Under the pieces are notes generated by a model, which saw only the letters and a program-made list of their open reading frames with translations, did no database searches and had not been told where the DNA came from. 64,000 nt of DNA, from assembly GCF_000159015.1 (NCBI RefSeq), contig NZ_DS999543.1:434001-498000 (forward strand), written 5' to 3'. Of this stretch, positions 37,973 to 47,427 are shown piece after piece. The stretch's first letter is position 1; each line of letters starts with the position of its first letter. The translations under genes were made by a program, and so were the position numbers. The DNA comes from Gleimia coleocanis DSM 15436. Lineage in GTDB: Bacteria; Actinomycetota; Actinomycetes; Actinomycetales; Actinomycetaceae.

Positions 37973-39336
37973 ATGGAAGCAAAAGAAGTCCACAGTAATC
38001 TTGCTAAAACCTACTTGCCTTGGTTGGTGCAGGATACGGGAAGGCAATTTGTAGCTGCGATTCGTTCCTTCGCATTTCCGCTGCTGGTAGTAATCGTCCT
38101 GGGATCAAACTCGCAAGCGGGTGTTCTAAGTGCTATCGCAGCTTTTATCGCAGGGCTGCTGACACTTTTGGAGGCTACTTAATTGATCACTTTGAACGCC
38201 GTCGCCTGCTGATAGTCTCAGCGAGTCTATCGACATTAATTTACGCGGTGGCTCTTATCTGGCTTGGATTCAACCAACTTAGCTGGACTTTTATCGTCAT
38301 CATTGCCAGTGCGTCTGCCGTCTGGTTTGGGCTGTTTAGCCAAGTCTCCAACATTTACTTACGAAATTTAGTCACGAAAGAAGAACTTCCTAAAGCATTT
38401 AGCGTAAACCAACTGCGTGATGGGGCAGTGGAGCTTTCTGGTGGGCCGTTAGTTGGTCTGCTACTTGGCTTAGGTGCGGTATTCCCAATCTTAGCGAATC
38501 TTATTCTCAGCATTGTTAGCCTCATCGTTAGCTTAGTCCTACCACAGCAAAACGCGCACTTAGTAAAAACTAGCGACGCTGAATCAAAAACCGGATTCAC
38601 AGCGGGAGCAATCGAAGTAGTAAAAGACGCACTAGCCGGTATCCCGGTGATTTTCAAAAGTACCCTGCTGATAATCTCAACGGCAATTTCCGCGCTGTAC
38701 TTCCCGCTATTGAATGGATTTATTTTCCTACTCGTCTTAGACAGCGTAAGTAACGGTAAAAGCCTAATTTCTGCAGCCACCTTCAACTCAGTCGTTGCCC
38801 TGGGAGTAATCTTCGGTTCCTTAGTCGCTACAAAATTAGTCGATAAAGTACCTACCGGTGGGCTCATTATCTACACGCTGCTGCTACCCGTAATATTAGC
38901 TCCCACTGCCGTTTGGGTAGACAACTTTTACCTCAAACTCAGCCTCCTGCTGCTAATCTTGGTACTTCTACCAGCAGGAAACGCTAGCTTTGGTGGATTC
39001 CTTATGAGTTATATTCCTGATGAATACGCCGGGTGAGTATTCGCAGTAACACAACTACTAACCCTCATAACCACCCCACTCGTATCCCTTACTGTGGGCT
39101 TTGGACTGGACTATCTGGGGATGAAACGCACTGCGAAAATCATCATTGCCAGCATGGCGTTGATCGCGCTGTTAGCTTTTAATAAAGAACTCAGAGAAAT
39201 TCCGATTCCCAACCAGTGGGAGAAGTACTTGCAAAAAGCAAAAGCTAAACAAGAGGCGATAAAAAACCGCCCTCGGGAACTAAAATCAGATTTTCGCGGA
39301 ACTGATGAAGATACCGAGGACGGTCTAGAGAACTAG
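37973..39336 (+). pseudogene. Broken MFS transporter gene (frameshift plus in-frame TGA)
   Basis: Joined, the pieces encode a 12-helix major facilitator protein of about 450 residues. The first 65 codons (MEAKEVHSNLAKTYLPWLV, then AAFIAGLLTLL) run in one frame to a stop at 38180. The continuation FGGYLIDHFERRRLL, the typical A-loop motif, is in the next frame back, consistent with a single-base deletion near 38160-38172. That frame then meets a TGA at 39034-39036 inside DEYAG-stop-VFAVTQLL, possibly a CGA-to-TGA change, and continues open to 39336. The N-terminal start is preceded by GAAGGAAC. Substrate is unknown. Two separate lesions make a sequencing artefact less likely. Confidence 0.85.
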
Positions 39337-39339
39337 CGG

Positions 39340-40113
39340 TCACATGACCTTGCCGAAAAACTCCTGCGCACGTGGATGCTGCGGATTATCAATCACTTCA
39401 GCTGCCGTACCAGCCTCTACAATCACGCCCTCATCCATGAAAACCACGTGGTTAGCGACCTCGCGTGCAAAGGCAATCTCATGGGTTACGACAATCATCG
39501 TCATCCCAGACTCAGCCAAATCCTGCATCACGGAAAGAACTTCACCCACCAGCTCAGGGTCCAACGCGGAAGTCGGCTCATCAAAAAGCATCAACTCTGG
39601 TTCCATCGCCAGCGCACGCGCAATCGCTACGCGCTGCTGCTGGCCACCGGAAAGCTGAGAAGGGAAATGATCAGCTCGATCACTTAAACCCACCCGAGCC
39701 AACAGGTCTAAAGCGCGTTCCTTCGCAGTTTGCTTTGACAACCCCTTCACCTGAATCGGAGCTTCCATGACGTTTTCTAAAGCCGTCATATGCGGGAACA
39801 GATTAAACCGTTGGAAAACCATGCCAATGCGCGCCCGCTGAGCTGATAAATCCTTATTCGACAGCTCATAAAGCACGGGCTTGCCATGCTTAGTCTTCTC
39901 TTGCATCCCTAACAGCTGCCCATCAAAATAGATGCGCCCTGCAGAAATAGTTTCCAAACCATTCACACAACGCAACAAAGTGGACTTACCAGAACCAGAT
40001 GGCCCCAGCAGGACACAAACCTCGCCGCGTTTAACACTTACGTCAACGCCTTTAAGAACATGCAGGTCATCAAAAATTTTGTGCACGCCCTGAATCGAAA
40101 CTAACTCAGTCAT
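39340..40113 (-). CDS. Polar amino acid ABC transporter, ATP-binding protein
   Basis: This 257-residue ATPase of the GlnQ/HisP family powers amino acid import. Walker A is LGPSGSGKSTLLRCVNGLE, the signature is QLSGGQQQRVAIARAL, Walker B is LMLFDEPTSALDPELVGEV, and the switch His is in VVTHEIAFA. It is the last gene of a three-gene operon (binding protein, permease, ATPase) read leftwards, separated by 12 bp from the permease. Its 3' end is 3 bp from the end of the broken MFS gene. Confidence 0.93.
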   Translation of the reverse strand: MTELVSIQGVHKIFDDLHVLKGVDVSVKRGEVCVLLGPSGSGKSTLLRCVNGLETISAGRIYFDGQLLGMQEKTKHGKPVLYELSNKDLSAQRARIGMVFQRFNLFPHMTALENVMEAPIQVKGLSKQTAKERALDLLARVGLSDRADHFPSQLSGGQQQRVAIARALAMEPELMLFDEPTSALDPELVGEVLSVMQDLAESGMTMIVVTHEIAFAREVANHVVFMDEGVIVEAGTAAEVIDNPQHPRAQEFFGKVM

Positions 40114-40125
40114 TTCAAACCTGCC

Positions 40126-41070
40126 TTAAGGAGTGACATCAATAAACGGATCATCATTAGTGGTATGCGCGTCTAAAATCGCCTGCTGGCGCTTAGACAC
40201 ACCCCAGCGACTAACAGTCTTAGCGTTAGATTCCGCGCCGAAACCGCGCCCGAAATAGCGTTCCAAGTACATCTGACCCACCATCAGAATAGAGGTGATA
40301 ACCAGGTACCAGATAGCTGCATCAATCAAAAGCGGTACTGGAGCAAACAGGAACTGCCCTTTATCCTTCGCTGCCCAAGTCAGTTCCAGGGTGATTGGGA
40401 TCGCTGACACCAGGGAAGTGGTTTTCAGCATGGAGATGGTTTCATTGCCCAGGGGTGGGATAATCACGCGCATAGTCTGTGGCAAAATGATGCGACGCAG
40501 AATGATAGAACGATTCATTCCCAGGGCGGTGGCGGCCTCCCACTGTCCTTTATCTACGGAGTTTAAGCCAGCACGAATAATTTCAGCCAGGTAAGCGCCT
40601 TCGTTAAGTCCCAGACCTACGAGTGCCATTAGCATGGGGGTGAAGTAGGTTTTAGTTTCGAACTGTACGAACTCTGGTCCGAATGGGATGCCTAGGGAGA
40701 GTTGCGGGTAGAGGACTGGTAGCAGGGACCAGAAAATCAGCTGGGTGTAGATTGGGGTGCCTCGGAAGAACCAGATGAAGAACCAAGAGACACCACGCAG
40801 AATCGGGTTAGGGGACTGGCGCATGATTGCCATGGTGACTGCCAGGATGGTGCCGATTACCATTGAGCCGATGGTTAGCATGATGGTGTAGGCGACGCCT
40901 AACATGATGGTGCGTGAAAACAGCCATTGCCATACCAGTGGCCAGTTGAAATTTGGGTTGGTAATCAGGGAGTTCGCCAGCATGGCTACCAGTACGGCAA
41001 CTACTGCTGCAGAGATCCACTGACCTGGCTTTGGCAGGGATTTCGGCTGGTTCAGGAGGATTGGTTCCAT
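40126..41070 (-). CDS. Polar amino acid ABC transporter, permease
   Basis: This 314-residue HisM/GlnP-type permease has an N-terminal extra helix, then the family core with TIMLTIGSMVIGTILAVTMA, WFFRGTPIYTQLIFW and the EAA loop EAATALGMNRSIILRRIILP, where it contacts the ATPase. A C-terminal cytoplasmic tail of about 35 residues is longer than usual. Only one permease gene is present, so the channel is presumably a homodimer. It lies 29 bp after the binding-protein gene. Confidence 0.92.
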   Translation of the reverse strand: MEPILLNQPKSLPKPGQWISAAVVAVLVAMLANSLITNPNFNWPLVWQWLFSRTIMLGVAYTIMLTIGSMVIGTILAVTMAIMRQSPNPILRGVSWFFIWFFRGTPIYTQLIFWSLLPVLYPQLSLGIPFGPEFVQFETKTYFTPMLMALVGLGLNEGAYLAEIIRAGLNSVDKGQWEAATALGMNRSIILRRIILPQTMRVIIPPLGNETISMLKTTSLVSAIPITLELTWAAKDKGQFLFAPVPLLIDAAIWYLVITSILMVGQMYLERYFGRGFGAESNAKTVSRWGVSKRQQAILDAHTTNDDPFIDVTP

Positions 41071-41099
41071 TTTCTTTCCGAGGGCGCTGTGTTTAGTGT

Positions 41100-42002
41100 T
41101 TACTTACCTGGGTTGAGCTCTGCCTGGTTCAGGGCTGCGTCACCTGCACCGAAGTTGTCGAGCATCTGCTTTAGGTAACCTTTATCCATCAGGTATTGCA
41201 TGGCTTGCTGAATTGCTTTAGCTAGTTCAATGTCATCTTTAGCTACTGCAATGCCCTGTGGTTCAGCTTCAATAACGTCGCCAACTTGTTCAATGGCACC
41301 GTTAGTCTGAGAAATAGCATAGCCGGTTACGCTGGAATCGGAAAGCACTGCATCATACTGACCGCCTACTAGCTTGGTGATGGCGTCGGTGTTTAGGTCG
41401 TGTGCCATTACCTTTACAGCTTCTTTGCCAGCGTCTTCGCACTTCTTAGATTCTGCTGCAATGAATTCCTGCTGATAGGTGCCAGAAAGGATTCCAACGG
41501 TCTTTCCACAGACATCCTGTGGGTTGAAGTTATTTGGGTTGCCTTTCTGCACGGCGTAAGAGGAGCCGACCTGAACGTAGGAAATCATATTTACCTGGTC
41601 GAGACGTTCTGGGGTGATAGTGAATGAGGATGCGCCGATATCAAACTTGGTGCCCAGGGAAGGGATGATGGAAGCAAATTCTGCGTGCTGGGTTTCACCC
41701 TTTTTAAGTCCCATTACCTTTGCAAGGGCTTCGGTGATTTGAATGTCGTATCCGACGGGGGTTTGGCCGTCTTCTGCACGGAATTCTGCTGGCGCATAGT
41801 CGGTGGAAGCGCCGTTTAGGAGGACACCTTTTTCTTTAAGGGCTGCTGGTACGAGGGCGGCGATTTCTGGTACTTCTTCGATGGTGTTTACGTCGAAGGT
41901 GTTTGCAGTTTCAGCTGCCTTTGGAGTTTCTGGGTCAGAGCAAGCGGCTAAACCGGTTACGGATAGAGCTGTGAGGGTGATGAGAGCAGTTACTTTCTTC
42001 AT
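41100..42002 (-). CDS. Amino acid ABC transporter substrate-binding lipoprotein
   Basis: This 300-residue SBP family 3 protein has a signal peptide MKKVTALITLTALSVTGLAAC with the lipidated Cys at residue 21. The mature part has the solute-binding pattern PVGYDIQITEALAKVMGL and SFTITPERLDQVNMISYVQ, then the second lobe from VCGKTVGILSGTYQQEF. The ligand is probably a polar amino acid, but cannot be named. ATG 42002 is clearly the start; the open frame to 42194 runs through a repeat-rich stretch. It heads the operon. Confidence 0.92.
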   Translation of the reverse strand: MKKVTALITLTALSVTGLAACSDPETPKAAETANTFDVNTIEEVPEIAALVPAALKEKGVLLNGASTDYAPAEFRAEDGQTPVGYDIQITEALAKVMGLKKGETQHAEFASIIPSLGTKFDIGASSFTITPERLDQVNMISYVQVGSSYAVQKGNPNNFNPQDVCGKTVGILSGTYQQEFIAAESKKCEDAGKEAVKVMAHDLNTDAITKLVGGQYDAVLSDSSVTGYAISQTNGAIEQVGDVIEAEPQGIAVAKDDIELAKAIQQAMQYLMDKGYLKQMLDNFGAGDAALNQAELNPGK

Positions 42003-42130
42003 GATTATTCTTTCTCTTAAAACTTGTGTCTTAATAATCATGCAACTTAGTGAATGAATATGCAAGTTAATGAATGGATATTCGGGTGTGTGCTTGTTCA
42101 CCTCAACCAAACGCGGGAACTCGCGTTCCC

Positions 42131-42192
42131 GCGTTTTACCTGCGCGCGAGTTTGCGTTCGCGCGTTTTACCTGCGTCCGAGTTTGCGTTCGC
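42131..42192. repeat. 31-bp tandem repeat (two units plus a partial third)
   Basis: GCGTTTTACCTGCGCGCGAG and the following 11 bases (42131-42161) recur at 42162-42192 with two substitutions. A degenerate third unit lies just upstream around 42113-42130. The stretch sits between the transporter operon promoter and a terminator; nothing in it looks coding. Confidence 0.85.
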
Positions 42193-42213
42193 ACGCAGGG
42201 GAGGGCGAAAAAC

Positions 42214-42245
42214 TAGTGCCGGCCTTCCGAAGAAGACCGGCACTA
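42214..42245 (-). terminator. Terminator after the DUF4191 gene
   Basis: TAGTGCCGGCCTTC and GAAGACCGGCACTA form a stem with one G-U-type mismatch and a CGAA loop. On the minus strand a TTTTT run follows at once, fitting a Rho-independent terminator for the gene ending at 42301. Confidence 0.85.
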
Positions 42246-42300
42246 AGAAACTAAAAGATTACTAATCTAAGGATCTTGCAGGTTTTAAACCCAAGTATTG

Positions 42301-43026
42301 TCAGCGACCACGCAGAGCACGACGATTCATCTTAGCGCGTGCTTTAGCTGGATCAACAGAACGAGGAATACCTGCGCCACTGCGCTGCGCAGAAAGAGCC
42401 TGCAGACGGTTAGCCACCAAAGGAACCTCATCGCGACGCAGAGCCTTAGGAAGTTTACCAATGGTCTTTTCAACCATTTCCAACTTCACCTGATCCTCAT
42501 CGTTACCAACATAAATAATGTGAACAGGAACGTTATGAATTACGCGCTGAATCTGCTTACGCTCACGCTCAGCTAGTTCACTAACACGAGCCTTAGGACC
42601 TTCAGCCAGCAAAACTACACCTGGACGGCCATAAATACGCCAAACCAGATCCTGATTACGATTAGCAGCCACAGGCTGCTTTTCAACAGTCCAACCAGTC
42701 TTAATCTGCTCAATCACACCGTAAACAGCGCCAGCGTGACCATCAATCTGACGGTACATTGCCTTCTTCATCAGGTAACCCATGATGTACAGAGGTACCA
42801 AAATCGCAAAAGTGATGCTGAAGAGAACAGTCAGAATCCAGTGAGCATTCAGCAGGTAGTTCAAACCAATAATTACGAGCACAACTGCAACAGTTGGCAG
42901 AATCAGCCAAAGTGGAAGCAGCGGGAAACTACGCTTGGTTACACGGTAAGCATCTGCCAGGTTATGGTACCAGCGACGCTTCTTCGGCTGAGCAGCCGGA
43001 GCTTGAGTTTTTTCAGTATTAGCCAT
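42301..43026 (-). CDS. DUF4191 family membrane protein
   Basis: This 241-residue actinobacterial protein has an N-terminal region with KKRRWYHNLADAYRVTKRSF, two membrane helices (PLWLILPTVAVVLVIIGL and WILTVLFSITFAILVPLYIM) and a cytosolic C-terminal domain (VEKQPVAANRNQDLVWRIYG). Function is unknown. In many actinobacteria it lies next to lipA/lipB and glutamine synthetase; here those lip genes are not adjacent. It starts 4 bp after the MFS stop, so it is cotranscribed with that gene. Confidence 0.87.
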   Translation of the reverse strand: MANTEKTQAPAAQPKKRRWYHNLADAYRVTKRSFPLLPLWLILPTVAVVLVIIGLNYLLNAHWILTVLFSITFAILVPLYIMGYLMKKAMYRQIDGHAGAVYGVIEQIKTGWTVEKQPVAANRNQDLVWRIYGRPGVVLLAEGPKARVSELAERERKQIQRVIHNVPVHIIYVGNDEDQVKLEMVEKTIGKLPKALRRDEVPLVANRLQALSAQRSGAGIPRSVDPAKARAKMNRRALRGR

Positions 43027-43030
43027 GATG

Positions 43031-44248
43031 TTATAAGACTACCTGTTTTTCGTCGGACTTTTTGGTCGATAGGTAAAAACCTACTAACGCAATAATAATA
43101 CCTGTTAGCGCCGTAGTAATAAACGCAGCGAAGTCTCCATGAGATTGAGCAATCGCCCCACCCACTGCAGCACCAACAGAAACACCCACAGTAATTGAAG
43201 ACTGCATGGCCGTCATAGCAATAGCAACGCCATTAGCTGGTGCTAAAGACTCAGTAATCGTAAACGCCGTAACCATAGCCGGTCCAATGAACAAACCGAT
43301 TGAAAAAAGAATCGGCAAGTTCCACAAAACCGAAGGAGCGAAAGCCGTTAAACCAACCGTTACGAGGATACCGAACCCTGCGATGGATAAGCGTTTAGGT
43401 AGAGAAATCCACTCAGGAATCAAAACCGTTAAAATCGCCATAATGGCAGAACCTAAACCAACCACAGAGTAAATCAACCCACTGGCGCTGGGCATATCAT
43501 ACGTCCCCGCGCGAGCAGTAATAGCAGCTTGAATCCCACCAAACAACATACCAATCGTAGTCATCGCAATAATCGTCGGCAGAATCGTTAACAAAACAGG
43601 AAACACCCTAACCTGTGCGGCACCGCCCTCGGGAATAGAAGCCGAAGCGGCCGTCGACTCAGCACTGAATGCAAAAACCATTCCCACCGAAGCGACCAGC
43701 AAAAACGCTACCAACAACGGTGCCGAAGGGAAAACCAGCGAAGCTAATACACCCACCAAAGCTGGCCCCAATACGAAAACCAGCTCATCAGCCATGGACT
43801 CATAGGAGAGCGCAACTGAAAGCTCATGCGGGTAACGAGTATTCGCAATCCACCGTGAACGAGTAAAAGAACCAATCGGCAGGGAAGTTAAACCAGCCAG
43901 CATGCCGAAAAGTAACACAACCGGCAGAGGGGTAACGAAATAAACCGAAAGGAAAAGACCCAGCAATAAAACTGCATTAAACGGCGTTAAAACGTGCAGG
44001 GGAAGAGCTTGCCCACGGCGGTCAGTCCATTTACCAATCAGAGGACCGGCAATAGCCGTGGAAAGTGCAGTAACTCCAGTTGCCAGGCCACCGGTCGCCA
44101 CTGAACCAGAGGAAGCTGAAACCGCGGTTAGAACTCCTAGCGGAATCATTGCATATGGAGCGCGTGCTCCGAAAGCTACGATAAGTGCTTTCCAACCCGC
44201 AATCTGCGGTAAACATTTATAATGCGCTAAAGCGCGTAATTGAGTCAT
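43031..44248 (-). CDS. MFS transporter
   Basis: This protein of about 405 residues has 12 predicted membrane helices and the MFS loop GPLIGKWTDRRGQALPLHV between helices 2 and 3. It resembles actinobacterial MFS proteins of unassigned substrate. The ATG at 44248 (MTQLRAL) is preferred over a TTG two codons upstream. Unlike the MFS gene at 38-39 kb it is intact. Its stop is 4 bp from the DUF4191 start. Confidence 0.88.
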   Translation of the reverse strand: MTQLRALAHYKCLPQIAGWKALIVAFGARAPYAMIPLGVLTAVSASSGSVATGGLATGVTALSTAIAGPLIGKWTDRRGQALPLHVLTPFNAVLLLGLFLSVYFVTPLPVVLLFGMLAGLTSLPIGSFTRSRWIANTRYPHELSVALSYESMADELVFVLGPALVGVLASLVFPSAPLLVAFLLVASVGMVFAFSAESTAASASIPEGGAAQVRVFPVLLTILPTIIAMTTIGMLFGGIQAAITARAGTYDMPSASGLIYSVVGLGSAIMAILTVLIPEWISLPKRLSIAGFGILVTVGLTAFAPSVLWNLPILFSIGLFIGPAMVTAFTITESLAPANGVAIAMTAMQSSITVGVSVGAAVGGAIAQSHGDFAAFITTALTGIIIALVGFYLSTKKSDEKQVVL

Positions 44249-44431
44249 AATCAAAGACTCCCAGACGACTGCCCATCAGGGTCCGCACTCGGGCGGAGCA
44301 AACAGGCTGCTTCAAGCACCGCAAGAAGCGTATCAATTCTACCCGAAAACTGGGTTTAACGAAACCGGATAGTTATCCACAGGAAAATGGGGAGGCTATT
44401 TTCCGGGCTCAGATTCTGCCACCCTATAGCT

Positions 44432-45682
44432 ATGAACTTCGCAGAATACTCCCTGGTACGTCCCCTCGCACACACCGCGCGCGGTCCCATCATGCTGGTC
44501 GCCGATGAAAATCAGCTTGAATACACGTTACGATTCATTAGCTTAAGTGAGTATCAAACTCATTTACGCCGGATTGAGACGCTTTTATCAGCACAGCTTA
44601 AATATAGTGCGAATCTGCTGAAAGCTATCCCGCAGGCAAAGCGGGTAGGGCTGATTTCGGAATATGTGCCCGGCGAATCATTGGCTGATTTGTTGCGTAA
44701 ACCCGGAGAGATTACCCCGAAACGAGCGTTGGAAATCCAAGCACAGTTAGAACTAGCGGTAGCTGAGTTACATGCGTTAGGGATTGCTCATATGGATATT
44801 TCGCCAGCGAATATTATCCTGGCAGCTGATGAAGCTGGGGGTGTAAAACTTATTGACTTTGCGTGTGTTACCGCGGGGACACCAGGTTTTATACCGGATT
44901 CGCAGATGGATGATTTTTCGCGTGATTTGTTTGCGTTGGAAAAAGTTGGGCAGCAAACTGGTGCTTTGGCAGTGGATAAGCCACAGGAAGAACGCGTTTT
45001 GGCAGAGCTTACTCCGGCAGCTTTATTACGGGCGGAATACCGGAGGGAAGAAACGGTGGTTTCGGCGGTTGGGCGTGGATCCAATGGGGATTTTTTACGA
45101 GGGCGGAAAACTGGGCGTCATTTGCGTAAAGAAAAAGTACCTATGGTTTCAACTAGTCGTAGGATTTTGAGTTTAGTAATGCTGGGAATTGGAGTTATGA
45201 GTCTGGGTTTTTGGGTAACTTCTTTACCTGAGTTTGTTCGGGCAGGGGCGGTTGAAGAACCTATGACAAACAGCGCGTCTGCAACGTCTGAAACTATCGC
45301 GCAGGTGTGCCCTGCAGATGCTGATGCGGAAGCAATTTTGCGTGGACTTATGAAGCTACGTAATCAGGCTTTAACACAGTTAGATTTGGGAATACTTGAG
45401 CGTATTTATGTGAAGGATTCAAAAGCGTATGCGCATGACGTGGCATTAATTAGTAAGTTTTCAGCTAATGGCACGGTAGTAAACGGTCTACAGGCTAATC
45501 TGAATAGCGTTAAAGTTGAGAAGTGTTCTGCAGATGTGACGGTAACTTTGCGCTATGCACTTTCTGAATATGAACAGTGTAGTCCTGCGGGGTGTGTGAA
45601 GCATCCAGCTTCTAAAGAACGGGTGGAAGAGATTACTCTGCAAGCTCCATTGTGGCGGATTAAAGATATTAAACAAAAGTAG
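44432..45682 (+). CDS. Membrane-anchored protein kinase-like protein (degenerate active site)
   Basis: This 416-residue protein has an N-terminal kinase fold (about 1-180), a membrane helix (about 245-265) and an extracytoplasmic C-terminal domain with four cysteines. The catalytic loop reads HMDISPANI (H120, D122, N127) and the metal loop DFA (D142), so the key Asp and Asn remain. The beta-3 lysine position appears to be Arg34 (TLRFIS) and no glycine-rich loop is visible. The architecture recalls actinobacterial PASTA-less Ser/Thr kinases, but it may be a pseudokinase. The ATG at 44432 is chosen over an upstream frame to 44387. Partners are unknown. Confidence 0.7.
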   Translation: MNFAEYSLVRPLAHTARGPIMLVADENQLEYTLRFISLSEYQTHLRRIETLLSAQLKYSANLLKAIPQAKRVGLISEYVPGESLADLLRKPGEITPKRALEIQAQLELAVAELHALGIAHMDISPANIILAADEAGGVKLIDFACVTAGTPGFIPDSQMDDFSRDLFALEKVGQQTGALAVDKPQEERVLAELTPAALLRAEYRREETVVSAVGRGSNGDFLRGRKTGRHLRKEKVPMVSTSRRILSLVMLGIGVMSLGFWVTSLPEFVRAGAVEEPMTNSASATSETIAQVCPADADAEAILRGLMKLRNQALTQLDLGILERIYVKDSKAYAHDVALISKFSANGTVVNGLQANLNSVKVEKCSADVTVTLRYALSEYEQCSPAGCVKHPASKERVEEITLQAPLWRIKDIKQK

Positions 45683-45717
45683 TGGTGGTTGGGAATATTC
45701 CCAACCACCACTACTTT
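45676..45717. terminator. Perfect palindrome between convergent genes
   Basis: AAAGTAGTGGTGGTTGGGAA and its exact complement meet with only TA between them, overlapping the last codons and stop of the kinase-like gene. It lies between that gene and sucB and probably stops both transcripts. Confidence 0.75.
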
Positions 45718-45751
45718 AGGAAGTGTTTAACCGGTTTGAACCGGGGTTAAA

Positions 45752-47392
45752 TCACAGACCCAGTTCGCCTTCGAATTCGCCTGCTTCCAGACGCTTCTTA
45801 ACGGTCATGAGGTAACGTGCAGCGTCTGCGCCGTCAATCAGCTGGTGATCGTAGGACAGAGCCAGGTAAACCATGGAGCGAACACCGATGGTTTCGTTGC
45901 CTTCAGCATCCTTAACCACCATTGGGCGCTTAACGATTGCACCCAGGCCGAGGATTGCTACTTCTGGGGTGTTGAGCACTGGGGTGTCGAACAGAGCGCC
46001 ACCGGAGCCGGTGTTGGTAATGGTGAAGGTAGAACCAGTGAGTTCGGAAACATCTGCCTTGCCTTCACGAGTACGCTTTGCCAGGTCGTTAATGGACTTA
46101 GCCAGACCACCCAGGGTTAGGTCGCCAGCGTTCTTTACAACTGGGACGAACAGACCCTTTGGAGTGTCAACTGCAATACCAATGTTTTCATAGTCGAAGT
46201 AGGTTACTTCGTTGCCATTGATGGTTGCGTTGATCTTTGGATGCATCTTCAGTGCTTCGGTAGCTGCCTTTACGAAGAATGGCAGGAAGGTGAGGTTGGT
46301 GCCTTCACGTTCTGCGAAGCTCTTCTTAGCGCGTGCACGCAGAGCTGCGATACGGGTAACGTCCACTTCGATGACGGTGGTCAGCTGAGCAGAAGTCTGC
46401 AGGGAAGTCATCATGCGCTTAGCAATGGTCTGACGCAGGCGAGACATCTTTTCAGTCTTACCACGCAAGGTGGTGTCAACTTCGATAGCTGGGGAGGCAG
46501 GCTTTGCAGGCGTTGCTGGAGCTGGGGTAGCAGCCTTTGCTGCTGCTTCCAGAACGTCTTCCTTACGGATACGTCCACCAATGCCTGTGCCAGTCAGCTT
46601 GTTAAGGTCAACGCCCTTTTCTTTAGCAAGCTTGCGTACCAGTGGAGTTACGTAGATACCAGCTGCTGGAGCTGGAACTTCAGCTGGTGCAGCAGGTGCA
46701 GGAGCTACTGGCGCTGGGGCTGCTGGTGCGGCAGGTGCTGCCACTGGAGCAGGAGCTGGAGCAGCTACTGGTGCTGGGGCTACAGGTGCAGCTGCTGGAG
46801 CTGCAGATGGAGCAGAGGTAGAGATAATAGCCAGAACCTGACCTACGGAAGCGGTTTCGTCTTCCTGTACGCGGATTTCAGCTAAGAAACCAGCTGCTGG
46901 GGAAGGAACTTCAGAGTCAACCTTGTCAGTGGATACTTCCAGCAGTGGTTCGTCTTCAGCTACTTCGTCGCCGATTGCCTTGAGCCAAGAGGTAACTACA
47001 CCTTCAGTTACGGATTCGCCCAGTGCTGGTAGAACTACTTCGACGCCTTCTGCTGCAGCTGCTGGAGCTGCTGCGACTGGAGCTGGGGTTGGTTCTGCAA
47101 CTGGTGCAGGTGCTGGTTCAGCTACTGGAGCTGGAGCTGCTGGAGCAGCTTCGCCTGCTTCACCAATCAGACAAAGACGTCCACCAACTGCAACGGTTTC
47201 ATCTTCAGCAGCGAAGATTTCCAAAACTACGCCTGCAACTGGGGAAGGAACTTCAGAGTCAACCTTATCGGTGGAAACTTCTACGATTGCTTCGTCGATT
47301 TCTACGGTGTCACCCACCTGCTTTAACCAAGTGGTGACAACGCCTTCGGTGACGGACTCACCGAGCGCAGGCATTTCAACTACGTGTGCCAT
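45752..47392 (-). CDS. sucB: 2-oxoglutarate dehydrogenase E2 (dihydrolipoyllysine succinyltransferase), two lipoyl domains
   Basis: This 546-residue E2 enzyme carries two lipoyl domains, each with the lipoylated [12 protein letters not shown] motif (first Lys at residue 43), separated by Ala/Pro linkers. A peripheral E3-binding domain ([20 protein letters not shown]) follows, then the catalytic domain ending [15 protein letters not shown] with the active-site His and Asp. In actinobacteria such E2 proteins can serve both pyruvate and 2-oxoglutarate dehydrogenases, so the acyl group is not certain. lpdA (E3) lies 35 bp upstream. E1 genes are not in this window. No lipA/lipB adjoins. Confidence 0.93.
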   Translation of the reverse strand: MAHVVEMPALGESVTEGVVTTWLKQVGDTVEIDEAIVEVSTDKVDSEVPSPVAGVVLEIFAAEDETVAVGGRLCLIGEAGEAAPAAPAPVAEPAPAPVAEPTPAPVAAAPAAAAEGVEVVLPALGESVTEGVVTSWLKAIGDEVAEDEPLLEVSTDKVDSEVPSPAAGFLAEIRVQEDETASVGQVLAIISTSAPSAAPAAAPVAPAPVAAPAPAPVAAPAAPAAPAPVAPAPAAPAEVPAPAAGIYVTPLVRKLAKEKGVDLNKLTGTGIGGRIRKEDVLEAAAKAATPAPATPAKPASPAIEVDTTLRGKTEKMSRLRQTIAKRMMTSLQTSAQLTTVIEVDVTRIAALRARAKKSFAEREGTNLTFLPFFVKAATEALKMHPKINATINGNEVTYFDYENIGIAVDTPKGLFVPVVKNAGDLTLGGLAKSINDLAKRTREGKADVSELTGSTFTITNTGSGGALFDTPVLNTPEVAILGLGAIVKRPMVVKDAEGNETIGVRSMVYLALSYDHQLIDGADAARYLMTVKKRLEAGEFEGELGL

Positions 47393-47427
47393 TCTTATGT
47401 CTCCTTATTTATGAGAGGGGGTGTTTA

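Noticed and set aside
42131-42192. Tandem 31-bp repeats as a CRISPR array
   Set aside because: The units are directly adjacent with no spacers, and no cas genes are in the window.
41100-42194. Longer N terminus of the amino acid binding protein (extra 64 residues)
   Set aside because: The extra part runs through the intergenic repeat area and would hide the signal peptide; the lipoprotein signal starts at 42002.
46241-47414. Long plus-strand open frames opposite sucB
   Set aside because: They arise from the Ala/Pro-rich repeats of the lipoyl linkers on the other strand; no independent coding evidence.
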